A DNA stretch of 24,731 nucleotides from positions 1-24,731 of the IMG/VR virus record IMGVR_UViG_3300008050_000298; one strand, written 5' to 3'. The notes beneath the pieces are model-generated. The model did not search any database. It was not told where the DNA came from and was given only the letters and a program-made list of their open reading frames with translations. The translations under genes and the position numbers were made by a program. Every line of letters starts with the position of its first letter. The first letter of the stretch is position 1. Source of the DNA: a virus. Shown here in pieces: positions 18,321 through 24,731 of this stretch.

Positions 18321-18710
18321 ATGGTAGAAATGACTAAACGGAATCAGCAAAAACAAGAATTAATTTCTTCAGGATTTTCAGCACAATATGTTGATGAATG
18401 GCCTCCTAAAACTAGGTTATATAGGCATAAGCCTTCTTATAATTCAGCTGGTGAAATTACTGATGAGATAGGTACTTCTATGGGTAATGTACCCGGTAGT
18501 CCTGATTATGTTTTAGCTAAGAGGAAGATTGGTTTATTTCCATGGCCACCTAGTAATGAGTGCGAATGTCGTTGGTGCACAGAACGTGCGAGTGAAGAGT
18601 TATCGTCTGATACTTGTAGTCAATGTGACTTTCAAGCTAAGGGGGAAACTCCACAGGCGATAGCTTCTTCATTACGTATGCATATGCAACATAGACACAA
18701 AGAAGAATAA
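18321..18710 (+). CDS. C2H2-like zinc-finger protein, 129 aa
   Basis: AGGAG precedes ATG 18321, directly after the capsid gene. The C-terminal 50 residues carry many metal ligands: C81, C83 and C86 (ECECRWCTE), then C99-SQ-C102-DF and, 18 residues later, SLRMHMQHRH with H121, H124 and H126. The CxxC-D-F...L..H..(x)H pattern is that of a classical C2H2 zinc finger with a slightly long loop. C81-C86 could complete a second site. The N-terminal part is polar with an EWPPKTRLYRHKP segment. In a late operon it could be a minor virion protein, or a DNA-binding protein delivered into the host or controlling late genes. Function is unknown. Confidence 0.8.
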   Translation: MVEMTKRNQQKQELISSGFSAQYVDEWPPKTRLYRHKPSYNSAGEITDEIGTSMGNVPGSPDYVLAKRKIGLFPWPPSNECECRWCTERASEELSSDTCSQCDFQAKGETPQAIASSLRMHMQHRHKEE

Positions 18711-18720
18711 AAATATTTAG

Positions 18721-18779
18721 AGTAACTGTACCGATACTCCGAGGTTACTTTAAATATATATATATATATCGGAGTATCG
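18721..18779 (+). repeat. Overlapping inverted repeats: alternate hairpins or pseudoknot
   Basis: CGATACTCCGA (18732-18742) and TCGGAGTATCG (18769-18779) are perfect 11-base inverted repeats around a 26-base loop containing (TA)7. AGTAAC (18721-18726) and GTTACT (18744-18749) form a second, interleaved 6-bp stem. Because the left arm of the long stem lies in the loop of the short one, the two could fold as a pseudoknot or compete. No T-run follows, so it is not a standard terminator. It lies in the only sizeable spacer of the rightward operon. It could be an RNA-processing site, an attenuator or a promoter region (TATATAT could act as a -10). Confidence 0.7.
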
Positions 18780-18801
18780 CAGGACATAGAGCCTGTTAGT
18801 A

Positions 18802-18820
18802 TAAACCTTAAGGAGGTTTA
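18802..18820 (+). promoter_or_regulatory. Perfect Shine-Dalgarno in a small hairpin
   Basis: TAAGGAGGT at 18809-18817 is fully complementary to the canonical 3' end of 16S rRNA. It lies five bases before the ATG at 18823. The same bases take part in a perfect 6-bp inverted repeat, TAAACC (18802-18807) with GGTTTA (18815-18820), so the site could be partly masked. This is the strongest ribosome site in the window and implies high expression of the downstream protein. Confidence 0.7.
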
Positions 18821-18822
18821 AT

Positions 18823-19596
18823 ATGGCATTTCCAGTAGCCGTACAAGGCAGTCCCGGAATGGATAAAGCGTCTACTTCTGGTAAGAAGCACAGACTTGGG
18901 ACTAAAATGGAGTTTCCAGATGGTAGAGTTTTCTACTATGGTAAAGCAGGTGAAGCAGTCACAGCAGGTAAAGTTGCTATGATGAAAACACCTAACGCTG
19001 ACCACATTAAAGACTTGGCTGTAGCTGCTGCAGCTGCTGTTGGAGCAACACAGATTACTGTAACCAATGGTGGATCAACAGCTGTTACAGGTTCAGGTAA
19101 ATTCACAGGTGATTTTGCAACAGATGGTGACCTAGTAGATGGTTATGTATTTGTTAATGATGCTGCAGGTGAAGGACAAGTATGGCAGATAAGAGATCAC
19201 TCTACTGCTGCTACAGGTGCAACTATTACTATAGATTTCCATGATAGCGATTCTGTAAGAACAGCTCTTACTACTTCTTCTGAGGTTGGTATTGCTGTAA
19301 GTCCTTACAGTTCAGTTGAAGTATGGGATGTAAATGATATTGACGGAATAGTAGTAGGTGTTCCAACTTGTGACCAGACATCTGGTTACTATGGTTGGTA
19401 TCAAGTTAAAGGGCCTGCTGCTGTACTTACTAACGGAACAGTAGTATTAGGTAAGAATGTTATGACTGGTTCTACTACAGATGGTACAGTAGATGTTATG
19501 GCTGACGACTCTAGTGCTGAGTTCTTGATTGGTGGAGTTATGCACGTAGGTGCTACTACTGAATATTCATTAGTAGATTTAAACATACGAAGCTAA
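18823..19596 (+). CDS. Head decoration/structural protein, 257 aa
   Basis: The protein is Gly/Ala/Thr/Val-rich and predicted almost all beta. It begins with a polar arm, then LGTKMEFPDGRVFYYGKAGE (26-45), TAGKVAMMKTPN (47-58), a GYVFVNDAAGEGQVWQIRDH strand pair, and YYGWYQVKGPAAVLTNGTVV. This organisation (short arm, 'DGR.F.Y.KAG', then repeated beta strands and a 'YGW.Q..GPA.V' segment) is that of a widespread, mostly unnamed family of phage structural proteins. I recall it downstream of capsid genes, where it is taken as capsid decoration. The perfect ribosome site and location two genes after the coat protein support an abundant capsid-surface role, but a tail role is not excluded. Confidence 0.72.
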   Translation: MAFPVAVQGSPGMDKASTSGKKHRLGTKMEFPDGRVFYYGKAGEAVTAGKVAMMKTPNADHIKDLAVAAAAAVGATQITVTNGGSTAVTGSGKFTGDFATDGDLVDGYVFVNDAAGEGQVWQIRDHSTAATGATITIDFHDSDSVRTALTTSSEVGIAVSPYSSVEVWDVNDIDGIVVGVPTCDQTSGYYGWYQVKGPAAVLTNGTVVLGKNVMTGSTTDGTVDVMADDSSAEFLIGGVMHVGATTEYSLVDLNIRS

Positions 19597-19600
19597 CCGA

Positions 19601-19969
19601 ATGACAGAGTTATGGACTCCTCAAGGTTCTCAGTTAACCAACACGTCTGTTGGAGGATTTAATAAAGTAACTGGAGAGTCCATAACTTTATATACATTTA
19701 GTTTTAGTGATCCAGAATCAGGACAATCTACTACAGCTATAGTGCCAGCTGATCCAAGTATGTCTACTGCACATATAGAAGACATGGCAGCTCAAGCATT
19801 AGAACAATGGTTAGAAGATGTTCGGTTTAAATCTAGAGGTAAAATACCTACAGATGAAGAACGTAAAGATATTGGAAAACAAATAAATGAATTTAAGAAA
19901 TACGCTGCAAAGCGTAGAGAAAGTACAAATAACAAAGTATATTATTCTGGAGTAAGTTTTGACAAGTGA
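19601..19969 (+). CDS. Hypothetical virion-operon protein, 122 aa
   Basis: ATG 19601 lies five bases after the previous stop with no clear ribosome site, so translation is probably coupled. The N-terminal half is strand-like (GESITLYTFSFSDPESG, TTAIVPADP) and the C-terminal half helical and charged (EDMAAQALEQWLEDVRFKSR, then IGKQINEFKKYAAKRRES). I do not recognise a family. Position between the decoration protein and the connector proteins is where head-completion or tail-assembly genes often sit. Confidence 0.7.
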   Translation: MTELWTPQGSQLTNTSVGGFNKVTGESITLYTFSFSDPESGQSTTAIVPADPSMSTAHIEDMAAQALEQWLEDVRFKSRGKIPTDEERKDIGKQINEFKKYAAKRRESTNNKVYYSGVSFDK

Positions 19970-20144
19970 AAATATAACACCAAATCTTGATGATATTAAT
20001 ACAGTATTTAGTAATAATCCTAATGCTGCACAACAATTACATATTGTTACATTAGAAAGATTATTAAAAGAACAACAGGAACAAAACGCAGAGCTACAAG
20101 CAAAGTGTGATTCTTGTAAAAGTGAGAAGAAATCTAAAACATAA
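19959..20144 (+). CDS. Small coiled-coil protein, 61 aa, TTG start
   Basis: The frame opens at TTG 19959, eleven bases inside the previous gene, with GGAG seven bases upstream. No in-frame ATG or GTG gives a comparable product. The middle is a continuous helix with heptads (HIVTLERLLKEQQEQNAELQ), followed by a CDSC pair and a Lys-rich tail. The CxxC could bind metal in a dimer or form a disulfide. Function is unknown; the size and tight overlap suggest a partner of the 122-residue protein. It has its own start signal and no slippery heptamer is evident, so I do not call a frameshift. Confidence 0.6.
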   Translation: MTSENITPNLDDINTVFSNNPNAAQQLHIVTLERLLKEQQEQNAELQAKCDSCKSEKKSKT

Positions 20145-20157
20145 CAAGGAGTGAGCC

Positions 20158-21420
20158 TTGGTTATACAAAAAAGAACTAGAAAACAAATAAGAGAATCTA
20201 TTGGATATAACCTAGGAGCTATTAAAGTTGGCACAGCTTATGATGCAGGTTCAACTACTACCCTTATAGATGCCATTGGATTTGAAGGTGGTGACGATAA
20301 CTATAATGGTAAGTATGCAGTTGTAGCAGATGTTACTGATAGTAACAATACAGAAACTAGACGTATAAGCGACTATACAGAGTCAGCTTATAGAGCAACT
20401 TTATATCCTGCTTTATCATTTTCTACTGCAGCTGGTGATACATACGAAATATGGGACAGAAATTATCATCCTGATACTATTAATGAGTTTATTAACCAAG
20501 CAATCCTTGATGTTACAGGACAAGTATACGATCCATTAGAAAGTTTGAGTATACACTCAAACGGATATAACTCACGATTTGATTTACCTAGTAATTTTTC
20601 TATGGTAAATAAAATACAGATTAGAGATCAGGTGCAACAGAAAAGTATTCATCCTTGTGACGCTGCATTTGATGAAACTATAGACTCTGATATTACTGTA
20701 GCTACAGATTCTAAAGATAGGAAACAAGGCAATGCTAATAAATTTACTATTGCTGCAGGAGCTAGTGCTGGTGACATAGCAACTGATTCTATTACTAGTT
20801 TAGATATTAGTAGATATGATTACCTAGAGTGTTGGGTTAAGAGTACTGTTGCCACTTCTGCTGGTAACCTGAAAATATTACTTGATGATACAGCCTCCTG
20901 TGCGTCTCCAATAGAGACGTTATCTATCCCTGCCCTATCAGCAGACACATGGACTTATGTACGTATCTCTCTGTCTAGCCCAGAGCTTGATACAGCAATT
21001 ATATCTGTAGGGTTAGAGTATGATGCAGATATAGGAGCTTGTGTTGTATGGCTTGATGATATTAAAGCAGTAGCTAATGATACTATTACTTGGAAAAATG
21101 TTCCAAATAATTTGTGGAGAATAGATAAAGCAGCACAAGATATAGTATTTACTACTGATGGTGTAGATTTTATAGGCTACAACTTATTAAAGATTACAGG
21201 TGGAGATAAACCTGCTTTATTAACTAGCGATACTGCAACGTGTGAAATAGATGATGGATATGTTATTAATAAAGCTACGTCTTTAGCATTATCATCTAAC
21301 TCTGGTAGCCCAGCTACTGACCCGGATGCTAACAGACAACAAGCTGCATTTTATTATGGTATGTCTGAACAGAATAAACGTGCTTTCCCAATGTTAACTA
21401 ATGTAAGGACTGCATCTTAA
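20158..21420 (+). CDS. Head-tail connector/tail protein with jelly-roll insert, 420 aa
   Basis: AAGGAG at 20146-20151 points to TTG 20158 as the start. The N-terminus (RTRKQIRESIGYNLGAIKVG) and an HPDTINEFINQAILDVTGQV helix (104-123) resemble a common marine-phage virion family that I take to be a head-tail adaptor, by position ahead of the propeller-like protein. Residues about 167-304 look like an inserted carbohydrate-binding-type jelly roll: KFTIAAG, LDISRYDYLECWVKST, LKILLDD, IPALSADTWTYVRISL and VVWLDDIKA follow the strand order and the 'W..v.isl...DdI' signature. The insert could bind host or matrix sugars. The C-terminal 100 residues have adaptor-like helices (DPDANRQQAAFYYGMSEQNK). 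Confidence 0.72.
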   Translation: MVIQKRTRKQIRESIGYNLGAIKVGTAYDAGSTTTLIDAIGFEGGDDNYNGKYAVVADVTDSNNTETRRISDYTESAYRATLYPALSFSTAAGDTYEIWDRNYHPDTINEFINQAILDVTGQVYDPLESLSIHSNGYNSRFDLPSNFSMVNKIQIRDQVQQKSIHPCDAAFDETIDSDITVATDSKDRKQGNANKFTIAAGASAGDIATDSITSLDISRYDYLECWVKSTVATSAGNLKILLDDTASCASPIETLSIPALSADTWTYVRISLSSPELDTAIISVGLEYDADIGACVVWLDDIKAVANDTITWKNVPNNLWRIDKAAQDIVFTTDGVDFIGYNLLKITGGDKPALLTSDTATCEIDDGYVINKATSLALSSNSGSPATDPDANRQQAAFYYGMSEQNKRAFPMLTNVRTAS

Positions 21421-23363
21421 TGGCTACTAAAGTAATAGAAGAAAATGAAGTAGTTATTAATGGGGTTTATTACCCTACTACTAGACCTATACAAGCTGTA
21501 TTAGCATCACTATATCCTCCTAAAGTTACTATTGGAGATACAACTAGAGACTCACAAACAAGAGCATCTGTTATATCTTGGGCTGATTGGAGAGGTGGAT
21601 TAGGTACAGAACGTATGGAAGGTAGTGTAGATGTAGACAAAGCATGGTGGTCTACAGCACAGCTTAGATACAAACGACATTTAGTTTTACCTGAATTAAC
21701 TACAGCTACTGCTGCAGTATCTAGTTATAGTGGTTCTGCATCTTCTGCACAGTTAGGAGAATATAGTAACGAAGTATATGTTGCTATGAATGAAACAGTA
21801 TTTAAATATTCTAGTGCTGCTGATAGCTGGGGTTCTGCATTAAGAACTTTAGCAACTGATTGTACAGATATTTTAACTATTAGATTGTCAGATGTAACTT
21901 ATATTATATTTGCATATACATCTGGATTTGATTATTACAATGGTAGTTCATGGGCAACTAATACTAAAGATGTTAAGTATCTAGCATGGTGGAATGATAA
22001 GTTATGGGGTATAGATAATACAGGACAGCTTTGGTATGCAGCTACTCCTAATGCTACACCTACAGATGATGCACAGTTACCTTTACCTGATGGATATGTA
22101 ACAGATTTATTTATAGCTAGAGATGCAGGTGGTAATTTAATTTTATATGCTGCAACTAAAGTAGGTTTATTTGCACATGATGCTACTAATGCTAGATGGA
22201 TAGAAACAGAAGTAGCATTTCCTTTTCATGAGTTTAATGGTTCAGGAACTAAAAGATGGAGAGACTCAGTATACATACCATCTGGTCAAGGTATATATAA
22301 ATATATTAATGGTAGTAATAATGCTGTTATAACTACAGTTGGCCCTGATAAAGATGATGGATTACCTTCTGATGAAAGAGGAACTATTAAAAAGTTAGAT
22401 GCATCTCATAATGAATTGTTTGCTATGGTAGATTCGGCAGCAACTAATGAGTCTGGTATATCTAATACAACTACAATGCCCGGTTATCAATGGAGCTCAA
22501 CTGTACATGGGCATGGTTCTCCTGTTATTGAAGCATCTAGTGGACTAAGTGCTATATATGGATGGAATGAAGTAGGCTGGCAAACTAAATGGAAAGCTAC
22601 AGAGAATGGACAGGGAGTATTAGATACCTTAGTTAGTAATGCTCATGATGAATATAGATTGTGGTGGGTATTTAATAACAGAATTTATTTTATTAAGTTA
22701 AGTGCAGATATTATTAACCCATCTCAAGTAGCAAACTTTGAGTATGGTGAAACAGCAACACATGAAACCCCTTGGTTTGATGCAGGGCAAGTAGAAGTAG
22801 ATAAGTTAGCATTAACTCTTAAAATAGAAGCATCTGGATTATCTTCAGGTTCTACTGCAACTGACCACGAGTTAATAGATTTGTCTTATGCAATTGATTA
22901 TTCAACTAGCTATACATCATTAGGTCGTGTTGATTCTACCACTGTAGGTGCAGCACAAGGAATTAAAACATATTACTTTGGAGATAGTGCTTCTGTTTTA
23001 AATGGAGTTTCTTTTAGATCAATTAAATTTAAAATGGATTTAGCACGTACAGCAGGTATAGCTAATAAATTAAAGACTCCTGATTTAATATCTACTACGT
23101 TTGCGTTTCGTAAAAAGTTAGATGTTAAATGGGGACATACTGTTACTGTAGATTTTTCTAAAGATTATAAAGGTAATACCCCAATGCAGTTACGGGCTAA
23201 TCTAGTAACAGCTATAGAAACTCAACAACTAATTGACTTTACATTTAGAGATGATAGTGGTGGTACACGTAATTACTATGTAGATATAGCATCTGCATCT
23301 GGTTTGGAATATACAGGATATGATGAGAGAGGGCAGTCACAAGTACTGTTAGTAGAGCCATGA
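21420..23363 (+). CDS. Tail/nozzle-like protein with beta-propeller pattern, 647 aa
   Basis: The ATG overlaps the previous stop. The first 100 residues hold a conserved-looking WADWRGGLGTERM and DKAWWSTAQLRYKR region. Then, from about 100 to 430, short blade-like repeats follow: EVYVAMNETVFKYSS, YIIFAYTSGFDYYNGSSW, KLWGIDNTGQLWYA, LILYAATKVGLFAHD, VYIPSGQGIYKYI. This is the pattern of a beta-propeller. The C-terminal third is beta-rich (LDVKWGHTVTVDFSKDYKG, FRDDSGGTRNYYVDI). In podoviruses a propeller-containing nozzle protein follows the adaptor, and both size and order agree here. A distal-tail role is the alternative. Confidence 0.7.
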   Translation: MATKVIEENEVVINGVYYPTTRPIQAVLASLYPPKVTIGDTTRDSQTRASVISWADWRGGLGTERMEGSVDVDKAWWSTAQLRYKRHLVLPELTTATAAVSSYSGSASSAQLGEYSNEVYVAMNETVFKYSSAADSWGSALRTLATDCTDILTIRLSDVTYIIFAYTSGFDYYNGSSWATNTKDVKYLAWWNDKLWGIDNTGQLWYAATPNATPTDDAQLPLPDGYVTDLFIARDAGGNLILYAATKVGLFAHDATNARWIETEVAFPFHEFNGSGTKRWRDSVYIPSGQGIYKYINGSNNAVITTVGPDKDDGLPSDERGTIKKLDASHNELFAMVDSAATNESGISNTTTMPGYQWSSTVHGHGSPVIEASSGLSAIYGWNEVGWQTKWKATENGQGVLDTLVSNAHDEYRLWWVFNNRIYFIKLSADIINPSQVANFEYGETATHETPWFDAGQVEVDKLALTLKIEASGLSSGSTATDHELIDLSYAIDYSTSYTSLGRVDSTTVGAAQGIKTYYFGDSASVLNGVSFRSIKFKMDLARTAGIANKLKTPDLISTTFAFRKKLDVKWGHTVTVDFSKDYKGNTPMQLRANLVTAIETQQLIDFTFRDDSGGTRNYYVDIASASGLEYTGYDERGQSQVLLVEP

Positions 23364-23761
23364 CAACTCAAACTATTCCTGAAATGCCAGCAACTTGGGA
23401 AGGGTCTTACCCTGAATGGGTTACTTATATTACATTAATTAATTTAGGAAAAATAGTTGACGAAGATTTTACTTATCAATCACCATTGATGGGTGGTAGG
23501 TTAGATAAAGGTGGGAGTGTTATAGACTTTATGTTTAAAAATCCTCCAGACCTAGCTATTAATGTACAAGGTAACTATTATCACTATGGTATGGGAGTAG
23601 AAACAAAGACTAGAGATATACTTGCTAGAGTACAATTAGCATCATTGGGTATAATACTAATATTTATAGATGAAGATATGTTAGAAGAAAATGCAACATA
23701 CTATATACAAGAAGCACTAAGATACCGAGATCATTCTAGATTAGGGAGTAGAGGATTATAA
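23360..23761 (+). CDS. Restriction-endonuclease-fold-like protein, 133 aa
   Basis: The ATGA overlap with the preceding stop shows tight coupling. The pattern is that of Vsr/DUF559-type PD-(D/E)XK folds: VIDFMF (D56), PPDLAINVQGNYYHY (64-76, where related nucleases have an 'aiEiDG..H' strand with catalytic acid and base), then KTRDILARVQLASLGI (83-98) and a final ILIFIDEDML strand (99-108). At the positions where an E-x-K or E-x-D would be expected the protein has N68-V-Q70, so catalysis is uncertain. A nuclease-like fold inside a tail operon may be a structural reuse, or an enzyme delivered to or used on host DNA. The C-terminus is basic (RYRDHSRLGSRGL). Confidence 0.62.
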   Translation: MTTQTIPEMPATWEGSYPEWVTYITLINLGKIVDEDFTYQSPLMGGRLDKGGSVIDFMFKNPPDLAINVQGNYYHYGMGVETKTRDILARVQLASLGIILIFIDEDMLEENATYYIQEALRYRDHSRLGSRGL

Positions 23762-24731
23762 TGGCTATTAACCTTGCAGGATTTTTATATTCAGATAATG
23801 GTACAGCAGTACAAAGTGCTGATGTTACGTTAGTAGATAGTGGTGGTAGTAGTGAAGCAACTACTACGACTAATAGCTCTGGCTATTGGTCATTTGCTGA
23901 AGCTGATGAAGACATATACGATATCCAAATTACTTCTGGTTCTCAAGTCAGACGTATCAAAGGATTAGACAAGATTAGTATTTCAGAAATAGATGTACGT
24001 AATGGTGCAGCTGCAACTACTGGAGCATTTACATTTACTAATACAACTAATGCTGTAGCTAACAGAGTAGGTACATTTAGAAATTTAAATTCTACTAGAG
24101 CTGATGGAGATGAAATATATATATCTTTTAATTTGCAAAATGATGCAGGAGAAGATACAGAATTTGCTCGTATAACAGCAGAAGCAGTTGATGTATCTAA
24201 TGGTGCAGAAGATGGCCAATTAAGATTTGGTGTTGCTAAAACTGATGGCACTATAACTGATGTATTTACTATTAATTCAACTACAGGTGGTGTTACAGAT
24301 ATGACAATGGATGTATCAGGAGATATAAATCTTGATGCAGATGGCGGAGATGTATTCTTTAAAGATGGTGGTACTACCTTTGGATCAGCTACTAACAATA
24401 GTGGTAACTTAATAATTAAATCAGGTACTACAACAGCATTAACATTTTCTGGTGCTGATGTATCTGTTGCAGGTGATCTTACTATTAGTGGAGATGACTT
24501 GAAGATGGCTACTAATACAGATACTTATATATTAGTAGCAGATGGTACGAGTTATAATCCTGTAGCTATATCAGGAGATGTAACAATAGCAAATAATGGA
24601 GCTGTTACTATAGCTAATACTGCTGTAGAAACAGCAATGATAGCAGCAGATGCAATTACAGCTGCCAAAATAGCTGATGATGCTATTGATAGTGAACACT
24701 ATACTGACGGCTCTATCGACAATGCTCATAT
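23761..24731 (+). CDS. Tail fibre, N-terminal part (runs off window)
   Basis: ATG 23761 overlaps the previous stop, and the frame stays open for 323 codons to the window edge. Residues 1-75 look like a carboxypeptidase-regulatory/Ig-like beta sandwich (NLAGFLYSDNGTAVQSADVT, NSSGYWSFAEADEDIYDIQI), which in fibres serves as a virion anchor. Then comes a long Thr/Ala/Asp/Gly-rich shaft with repeated short strands (DLTISGDDLKMATNTDTYIL, VAISGDVTIANNGAVTIAN) and AADAITAAKIADDAID heptads typical of trimeric fibres. The receptor-binding tip is outside the window. Fibre identity is by composition, repeats and its last position in the tail module. Confidence 0.82.
   Translation, partial: MAINLAGFLYSDNGTAVQSADVTLVDSGGSSEATTTTNSSGYWSFAEADEDIYDIQITSGSQVRRIKGLDKISISEIDVRNGAAATTGAFTFTNTTNAVANRVGTFRNLNSTRADGDEIYISFNLQNDAGEDTEFARITAEAVDVSNGAEDGQLRFGVAKTDGTITDVFTINSTTGGVTDMTMDVSGDINLDADGGDVFFKDGGTTFGSATNNSGNLIIKSGTTTALTFSGADVSVAGDLTISGDDLKMATNTDTYILVADGTSYNPVAISGDVTIANNGAVTIANTAVETAMIAADAITAAKIADDAIDSEHYTDGSIDNAH

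Noticed and set aside
18755-18768. (TA)7 tract as a meaningful microsatellite
   Set aside because: Short TA runs also occur at about 880-906 and 1447-1475; in AT-rich DNA this alone is not notable, so only the flanking inverted repeats are reported.
19601-20144. Programmed frameshift pair such as siphovirus tail chaperones
   Set aside because: The second frame has its own TTG start with GGAG at correct spacing, no slippery heptamer is evident in the 11-base overlap, and no tape-measure gene follows.
23943-24398. Leftward 151-codon frame under the tail fibre
   Set aside because: It is the antisense of the repetitive Ala/Thr/Asp-rich fibre shaft, where low stop density on the other strand is expected; there is no ribosome site.

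Overview
This window looks like the right-hand (late, structural) half of a tailed double-stranded DNA phage or prophage. The DNA is AT-rich and densely packed. Many genes share TAATG or ATGA stop/start overlaps, and nearly all of the window reads rightward as one long operon. The gene set is small terminase, large terminase, portal, scaffold, major capsid protein, decoration-type protein, connector/tail proteins and tail fibre. Several proteins resemble families I associate with marine, podovirus-like phages (for example the 31-residue GKGTYG...GRPPKKKK protein and the 420- and 647-residue tail proteins). Host and exact lineage cannot be read from the sequence. I see no integrase, repressor, polymerase, tRNA, insertion sequence or CRISPR array here.

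Layout. Positions 1-490 carry the edge of a leftward module: a partial gene resembling DUF2958 and an unknown 109-residue gene. Positions 491-921 are a gene-free divergent region with a long inverted repeat, a good sigma70-like promoter, a hairpin followed by a T-run, and two perfect palindromes just before the small terminase gene. Positions 922-4912 hold DNA packaging: terS, a two-helix membrane protein, an AT-hook-like microprotein, terL and portal. Positions 4912-7395 hold three unknown proteins, at least two of which are related to each other. Positions 7405-16650 are one 3081-residue gene, over a third of the window, with a zinc-metallopeptidase motif and features of the giant phage 'polyvalent' proteins. 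Positions 16676-18311 hold scaffold and major capsid protein. Then come a C2H2-like zinc-finger protein, a structured 112-base spacer with a perfect ribosome binding site, a decoration-type protein, two small proteins, two connector/tail proteins (420 and 647 residues), a restriction-endonuclease-fold-like protein, and the start of a tail fibre that runs off the right edge.

How they work together (inference). TerS/TerL would package DNA through the portal into a shell built by scaffold and capsid protein. The 420- and 647-residue proteins would form the short connector/tail and the last gene the receptor-binding fibre. No tape-measure, sheath or tube gene is visible. The giant protein and its three small upstream partners are therefore best explained as internal virion proteins delivered with the DNA.

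The least expected signals are the giant metallopeptidase protein, the related trio before it, and a near-complete absence of CCWGG and GGWCC. The last is visible as Pro-Gly coded CC(C/G)-GGN in 22 of 23 cases and Gly-Pro coded GG(G/C)-CCN in 12 of 12, although other prolines and glycines are mostly A/T-ending.
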